Notes under the pieces: model-generated
Told to the model about the DNA's origin: nothing
Databases searched by the model: none
The model's input: the letters and a program-made list of their open reading frames with translations, nothing else
Position numbers and translations under genes: made by a program
In this document: positions 7,925 through 10,806 of the stretch, in pieces
Numbering within the stretch: the stretch's first letter is position 1
How the letters are laid out: the number at the start of each line of letters is the position of its first letter
Origin: Cephalothrix spiralis
Taxonomy: Eukaryota > Nemertea > Palaeonemertea > Archinemertea > Cephalotrichidae
Reading direction: 5' to 3'
Length of the DNA: 10,806 nt
Assembly: GCA_032353305.1 (NCBI GenBank)
Contig: JAUCNG010392590.1
Span: forward strand, 1-10,806

Positions 7925-8046
7925 TTTCAGTCGTACGAATTGTGATTCATACTGAAAAAGCACTAATTTTGAATTATCTCCCCTTAGTATATTTGAAGAG
8001 TGCTTTACAGCCATATCAGGCCATGGTCATCACAATTTGTACTGCA
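7925..8046. repeat. long foldback inside the hAT-like element
   Basis: The outer arms contain GTACGAATTGTGAT (7933-7946) against ATCACAATTTGTAC (8029-8042), 13 of 14 paired, continuing outward through CATT.CAG/CTGCAATG with a small bulge. The inner arms are CTGAAAAAGCACT (7952-7964) against AGTGCTTTACAG (7999-8010), with one mismatch and one bulge. The terminal loop of about 34 nt is AT-rich. Total length is about 125 nt. Confidence 0.6.
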
Positions 8047-8594
8047 ATGCAGGGGTTATGTTTAAGTTAGAGAAATATAAGAAATTATTAGTTGAAGAGG
8101 TTGATAAACAAGTTGATATTCATCATAAAGCCAATATACATGTACATCATTTATACCAACTGTGTATATGACCAGAAAGTTACAATCGGTATCGGAATCG
8201 CCGGTACTTCGCTAGTTTCAGTATCGTCAAAAGCTAATGACTTTTGGTATCGTTCATGTCATGTCCCTTTGCAAACCCTGGTTGGGAAAAATGTTTTAGC
8301 AAGAACTCTTCAAGGTACAGAACCCCTCTCCGACCCTACCAATAATATGTTACTAGCTCTTACTACATTGATTGATATTTTTTAAAGCTATTAATTAACA
8401 TGTCAATAATGTTTAATTACATATTATTGCCTGAAAATTATGCCTGTACCCGCAATTAAGAAGTTAAACAATTTATTCTGGCCTCCTTAATTTCTCTTGA
8501 TAGTGTTTTGGAAGTTATTATGTGTGTTTACAGTATATATATATGTTTACATAACACATTTGTTGGTCTATACTTGTGGTACTAAAGGTGATCG

Positions 8595-8635
8595 ATTTGT
8601 ATTATACAAATTTACAAAATGCAGAGATGCATTTT
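8595..8635. repeat. two adjacent perfect hairpins
   Basis: ATTTGTAT-T-ATACAAAT (8595-8611) is followed four bases later by AAAATGCA-GAGA-TGCATTTT (8616-8635). Each has 8 perfect pairs. The function is unknown. Confidence 0.45.
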
Positions 8636-8832
8636 CTATTGTTTATGGATTACTTTAGGAAACTAGAATGTAAATACTGTTTCCGGTGCCTTGAAATTGA
8701 TTATTCTGTGCATCATCTCCAATATTAGGGCTTGTTGTGGAATTTATTTTGATTTTTTCGGATAGGATAAATTATGCACCTTTCGGATACATTTGGCGAT
8801 CCTTTAAGATTAATTTGTTAATAAACCTAATT

Positions 8833-9423
8833 CAGGGTGACCACTAAAACCTGGAAAACAGGGAAAAGTCAGGGAAATGAATATTGGTTAAAAAAAGTCA
8901 GGGAAAAGTCAGGAAATTTTCAAATTTTGATGAAGGTCGTGGAAAGCCAGGGAAAGATATTTATACACTGGTTTATGGAACTATTGGTGACGAACCTTTA
9001 GACCCCAGTTTTCGCCCCCCCCCCCCGCGTAAATCTCGAAAGTGTGGTCCTAAACCCCATCAACCCTTATATTTTTGGAAAGGTTGTGGAAATTCTAGGT
9101 TCAAATTTATAATTTCGAAAGGGTTGGGGCCTCAGGGGCCAATTGTCTTTTAAAAGGTTCTCAAAAAGGTTGAACCCGATATTTTCTGATCCGCATTGTC
9201 CAATACAATTATAAGATACCATTTTCGATGAAAACTGGGTCTGAAGGTTTAACCCCAAAATTTAAATAATTATTTGTCGTGAAATACATTTTCATGACAA
9301 ATAATATGTCGCGAAAGACAATTTCATGGCAAATTATTTGGTGCTTGGACAGGAAAACTTTTTGAAGTGGTCGGGGAAAAGTCAGGGAATTTTGAGATTC
9401 AAAAAAATTGATCACCCGGCCTG
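8833..9423. mobile_element. GTCAGGG-family non-autonomous element (591 bp)
   Basis: The left end is CAGGGTGACCACTAAAACC. The right end, read on minus, is CAGGCCGGGTGATCA, so the termini are related but imperfect. TAATT flanks both sides (8828-8832 and 9424-9428), a possible 5-bp target duplication. GTCAGGGAAA units occur in direct orientation near both ends (8867-8955 and 9380-9390), which is unusual for a terminal-inverted-repeat element. The interior holds the second C12 repeat copy (8980-9170) and two overlapping hairpins built on ATTATTTGTC..GACAAATAAT (9269-9305) and a diverged duplicate to 9338. An open frame of 89 codons over 8884-9153 is repeat-derived. The superfamily is not assigned. 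Confidence 0.6.
8980..9170. repeat. interspersed repeat with C12 tract, copy B
   Basis: The block 9002-9026 is identical to 2264-2288, including a run of exactly twelve C (9015-9026). Colinear weaker similarity extends through TAAACCCCATCAA (about 9051-9063) and GGGGCC..CAGGGGCC (about 9126-9140). It is nested within the element at 8833-9423, so either it inserted there or the whole module is shared with intron 2. Confidence 0.65.
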
Positions 9424-9742
9424 TAATTAACAAGACATCATTTTGTATTTTTTTCAAAAACATAAAATTGATAGTGAAGGCGACGAGGTTTCATGTTGCT
9501 ACTCTTGGTATCAATGACACTCTTCGACTATAAATTATTTTGTTCTCTCCTTTACTATCCCAAGCTATATCATGAGAAAGTCGATTGCGGATTCTGTTAC
9601 AGTTCAGGGTCTACCAAAAGCAAGTGCTTAACAATCAAACAACCAATTCCTGAACATATAATATCATTACCCCTCTAGAAATATTTTATTTACTACTTTT
9701 TGGTTTCTTAACAAGTCTTACATGGAATTTCTATCCTTTCAG

Positions 9743-9919
9743 ATATGGTGCCAAATCTGTAAGCTTATCCAAACTAGTTCCAGCAATATGTACTTGTGTG
9801 AACGACCAGAATAGTCAAGTTCGCGAATCTGCCATCAGCACTCTAGTTGAAATTTATAGACACGTTGGAGAAAGAGTCAGACAGGATATTAAGAAGAAAG
9901 AAATCCTTTCAGCTTCCAA
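9743..9919 (+). CDS. CLASP: CLASP exon d (177 nt, end of TOG1)
   Basis: The acceptor is atcctttcag|A and the donor is TCCAA|gtgagt. One base completes the split lysine codon, then 58 codons run from Y-G-A-K-S-V-S-L-S-K to K-K-K-E-I-L-S-A-S, and two bases are left over. This is the most recognisable part of the gene: L-S-K-[LI]-V-P-x-I-C, then N-S-Q-V-R-[ED]-x-A-I, then VEIYRHVGERVR, which is nearly invariant among animal CLASPs. The two HEAT helices lie around the N-S-Q-V-R-E turn. The segment after G-E-R-V-R corresponds to the last helix of TOG1, where vertebrates have a D-L-x-K-[KR]-G stretch. The basic K-K-K-E differs in detail. The following exon, expected to carry an F-x-K-F-D-E-V-like sequence, is not found in 9920-10806. 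Confidence 0.97.
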
Positions 9920-10610
9920 GTGAGTCTCCATTTTTTTGTACATTTTCATTTAAATCTTAAGTTTTGTGATGAGTAATTAGTGAAATATCGATGTTTTTGT
10001 CAGACAAGTTACGACCTAAAAGTATTGCCCTATCTTGGTGAATACTTTAAAGATAATTTCTGTTTCATTAGCACCCGTGTGTGAAATGCACCGGAGGAGT
10101 GGTGCCGGGTAATGGAGCTGCTTAGTGCTATTGCTAGGATCACTAAAAGCGGTGCTAGGCATCGCCGGCGCGGACACATTCTAGCGCTATCTGTCGCTAC
10201 GGGATCACGGGGCGGAAATCTTTAGATTCTTTTATAGAAAAATCCGCTTGCAAATGAAACAAATGAGCTAAAGGCAGAAAAAACTTCAGAAAAGACTTAA
10301 TGTGATAACTTAGGAGTTTTGTGGATCGGGGTGATTTACAGATTAATCATCGCTATTTTGTCATTTCCTGGCAAAATTACGTATGTCACAGCCATTCATT
10401 CAATTTTGTAGGAACTTTAGATAACCCCTTTTAGATCTATGGGTGGTTTTACTCTAGCGTGAAATTTATTGAAAATATTATATACACACAAAAATTTAAA
10501 GTAGCTATTTAAAAATTATTTGTAATAAAACGCATACATAAAGAAGGATCTAAAAAGAATTGAGTGAATGACAAAGACATATGTCATTTTTATATTCATT
10601 ACTGGTTAAT
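9920..10610 (+). other. CLASP intron 4, 5' part, with a GC-rich patch
   Basis: Begins at gtgagt after exon d. No further CLASP exon is visible. About 10075-10215 is clearly richer in G+C (gcaccggagg, gtgccgggta, catcgccggcgcgg). It contains a GCTT.AGTG / CACTAAAAGC inverted pair (about 10120-10150) but is closed by stops in every frame I read. It is probably another repeat fragment. The rest is AT-rich unique sequence, with a small AATGACA/TGTCATT hairpin near 10567-10590. Confidence 0.6.
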
Positions 10611-10806
10611 CCTCCCTCCGGTGCTGTGGCGCTCGCCTTTCAATCGGAAGGTTGCTGGTTCGAGACTCCCTAGGGGTACAACCACAGACCGGATACTGGG
10701 TGGCTTGGCGTAAACCGAACTCTTGTCGTTATACTAGACCTGATGATGCCTTAAGGGCGAAATATATCGTCTTCCATATTTGAAATCTTGTGTCAGTGGA
10801 TTTTTT
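10611..10806 (+). mobile_element. tRNA-derived SINE (right end cut by window edge)
   Basis: The head resembles a tRNA gene: GTGGCGCTCGCC (10626-10637, remains of an A box and D arm), an anticodon-like stem CCTT..AAGG around TCAATCGG (10637-10652), and GGTTCGAGACTCC (10657-10669), a B box with a two-base excess over the GGTTCGANNCC consensus. It is followed by a non-tRNA body (TGGCTTGGCGTAAACCGAAC) and a tail segment CCTGATGATGCC-TTAA-GGGCGAAATAT. This layout of tRNA-like promoter, unrelated body and conserved tail is typical of invertebrate SINEs. The D arm seems partly deleted, so this copy is unlikely to be a functional tRNA. The window stops within a T run, so the true end and target duplication are not seen. 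Confidence 0.7.

Larger units (their letters stand above)
7067..8280. mobile_element. hAT-like non-autonomous DNA transposon (~1.2 kb)
   Basis: The left end is CAGGGTTTTCAACGACA and the right end, read on the minus strand, is CAGGGTTTGCAAAGGGACA. The first eight bases are identical and most of the next ten match. The flanks are GTTTGGAA (7059-7066) and GTTGGGAA (8281-8288): an 8-bp duplication with one mismatch that fits the nTnnnnAn pattern known for hAT targets. Subterminal GGTATCGG/CCGATACC-type motifs occur at both ends (7084-7105; 8180-8260). The interior has a GC-richer block (about 7490-7870) and a long foldback (7925-8046). No transposase motif, including the hAT C-terminal dimerisation block, is visible in any frame, so it would need a helper. 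Boundaries are inferred from ends plus flanks. Confidence 0.65.
6800..9742 (+). other. CLASP intron 3 (phase 2, 2943 bp)
   Basis: Runs from gtacgt after exon c to atcctttcag before exon d. About 2.0 kb of it is accounted for by three mobile-element candidates (6826-7027, 7067-8280, 8833-9423). The stretch 8290-8830 has a short TA run near 8535 and two adjacent hairpins (8595-8611, 8616-8635) but no gene. The stretch 9430-9740 has no recognised feature; an open frame of 61 codons there looks random. Confidence 0.85.
718..9919 (+). other. CLASP: CLASP gene, internal segment (four TOG1 exons and three complete introns)
   Basis: Four exons join without a frame break into about 123 residues colinear with TOG1 of animal CLASP proteins. 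Reading starts in a ...IPVLIDRTGDSKDQ segment and ends at ...KKKEILSAS. Seen directly: GT..AG at every border, pyrimidine-rich acceptors (tttttcag, accgtttcag, ttacttttcag, atcctttcag) and donors gtataa, gtacgt, gtacgt, gtgagt. Intron phases are 1 (entering), 0, 0, 2 and 2 (leaving). Known for the family: CLASPs bind microtubule plus ends and the cortex, suppress catastrophe and promote rescue, and act in mitotic spindles and at kinetochores. They carry several TOG domains plus SxIP motifs for EB proteins. The start codon, TOG2, TOG3 and C-terminal exons lie outside the window. Family membership rests on remembered CLASP sequence, not on a search. Confidence 0.95.

Noticed and set aside
8092-8385. 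97-codon plus-strand open frame
   Set aside because: It crosses the proposed right end of the hAT-like element and its target duplication, so it cannot be one conserved gene.
8884-9153. 89-codon plus-strand open frame
   Set aside because: It consists of GTCAGGG repeat units and the C12 repeat, so the encoded proline and K-x-G-K runs are repeat artefacts.
10626-10680. Functional tRNA gene
   Set aside because: The A box and D arm are shortened, the B box has extra bases, and no acceptor stem pairs around it. It is a SINE head.
10739-10765. Hammerhead-ribozyme-like core: CTGATGA, short stem-loop GCC..GGC, then GAAA and GTC downstream
   Set aside because: The stem II bases next to CTGATGA include an unpaired T, and the sequences flanking the core (TACTAGAC against TTCCATAT) do not pair as stem I. 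The resemblance is better explained as a SINE tail module.
1-10806. CRISPR array, bacterial operon or prophage
   Set aside because: There are no regularly spaced identical repeats with unique spacers, no long coding frames and no ribosome binding sites. The spliced CLASP exons show this is animal DNA.

Overview
The window looks like AT-rich animal nuclear DNA. It holds no long open reading frame, and it has short exons with GT..AG borders separated by introns of 1.2 to 4.7 kb full of degenerate repeats. An over-represented TACATGTA octamer and a tRNA-derived SINE would fit a marine invertebrate, perhaps a bivalve mollusc, but that placement is a guess.

The one gene I can support is CLASP (cytoplasmic linker-associated protein; Mast/Orbit in flies), read on the + strand. 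Four internal exons at 718-761, 1963-2019, 6708-6799 and 9743-9919 splice in a single open frame with compatible phases. They encode about 123 residues of the first TOG domain, a HEAT-repeat array, of this microtubule plus-end protein. The match to remembered vertebrate CLASP TOG1 is colinear with no internal gap, so no exon is missing between them. The most diagnostic block is VEIYRHVGERVR in the last exon. Neither end of the gene is in the window. The lines for ORFs of 60 to 101 codons elsewhere do not look coding and are not annotated as genes.

Layout: 1-717 is the 3' part of an upstream intron. It holds a minisatellite of about 51-bp units, each with a TTAGAGTACGTACTCTAA-like palindrome, then a GC-richer patch. 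Intron 1 (762-1962) holds two long hairpins, one of 125 nt with equal 56-nt arms. Intron 2 (2020-6707) holds a repeat with a C12 tract, a 22-bp inverted repeat followed by 52-bp tandem units, several paired hairpins, and a degenerate transposon copy. Intron 3 (6800-9742) holds a 1.2-kb hAT-like non-autonomous transposon with matching ends and an imperfect 8-bp target duplication, plus two more members of a 'GTCAGGGAAA' repeat family. One of these carries a second copy of the C12 repeat. The region after exon 4 (9920-10806) has a GC-rich patch and a tRNA-derived SINE at the right edge.

I see no evidence of a new multi-gene system. The interest lies in the dense layering of non-autonomous mobile elements and foldback structures inside one conserved housekeeping gene.
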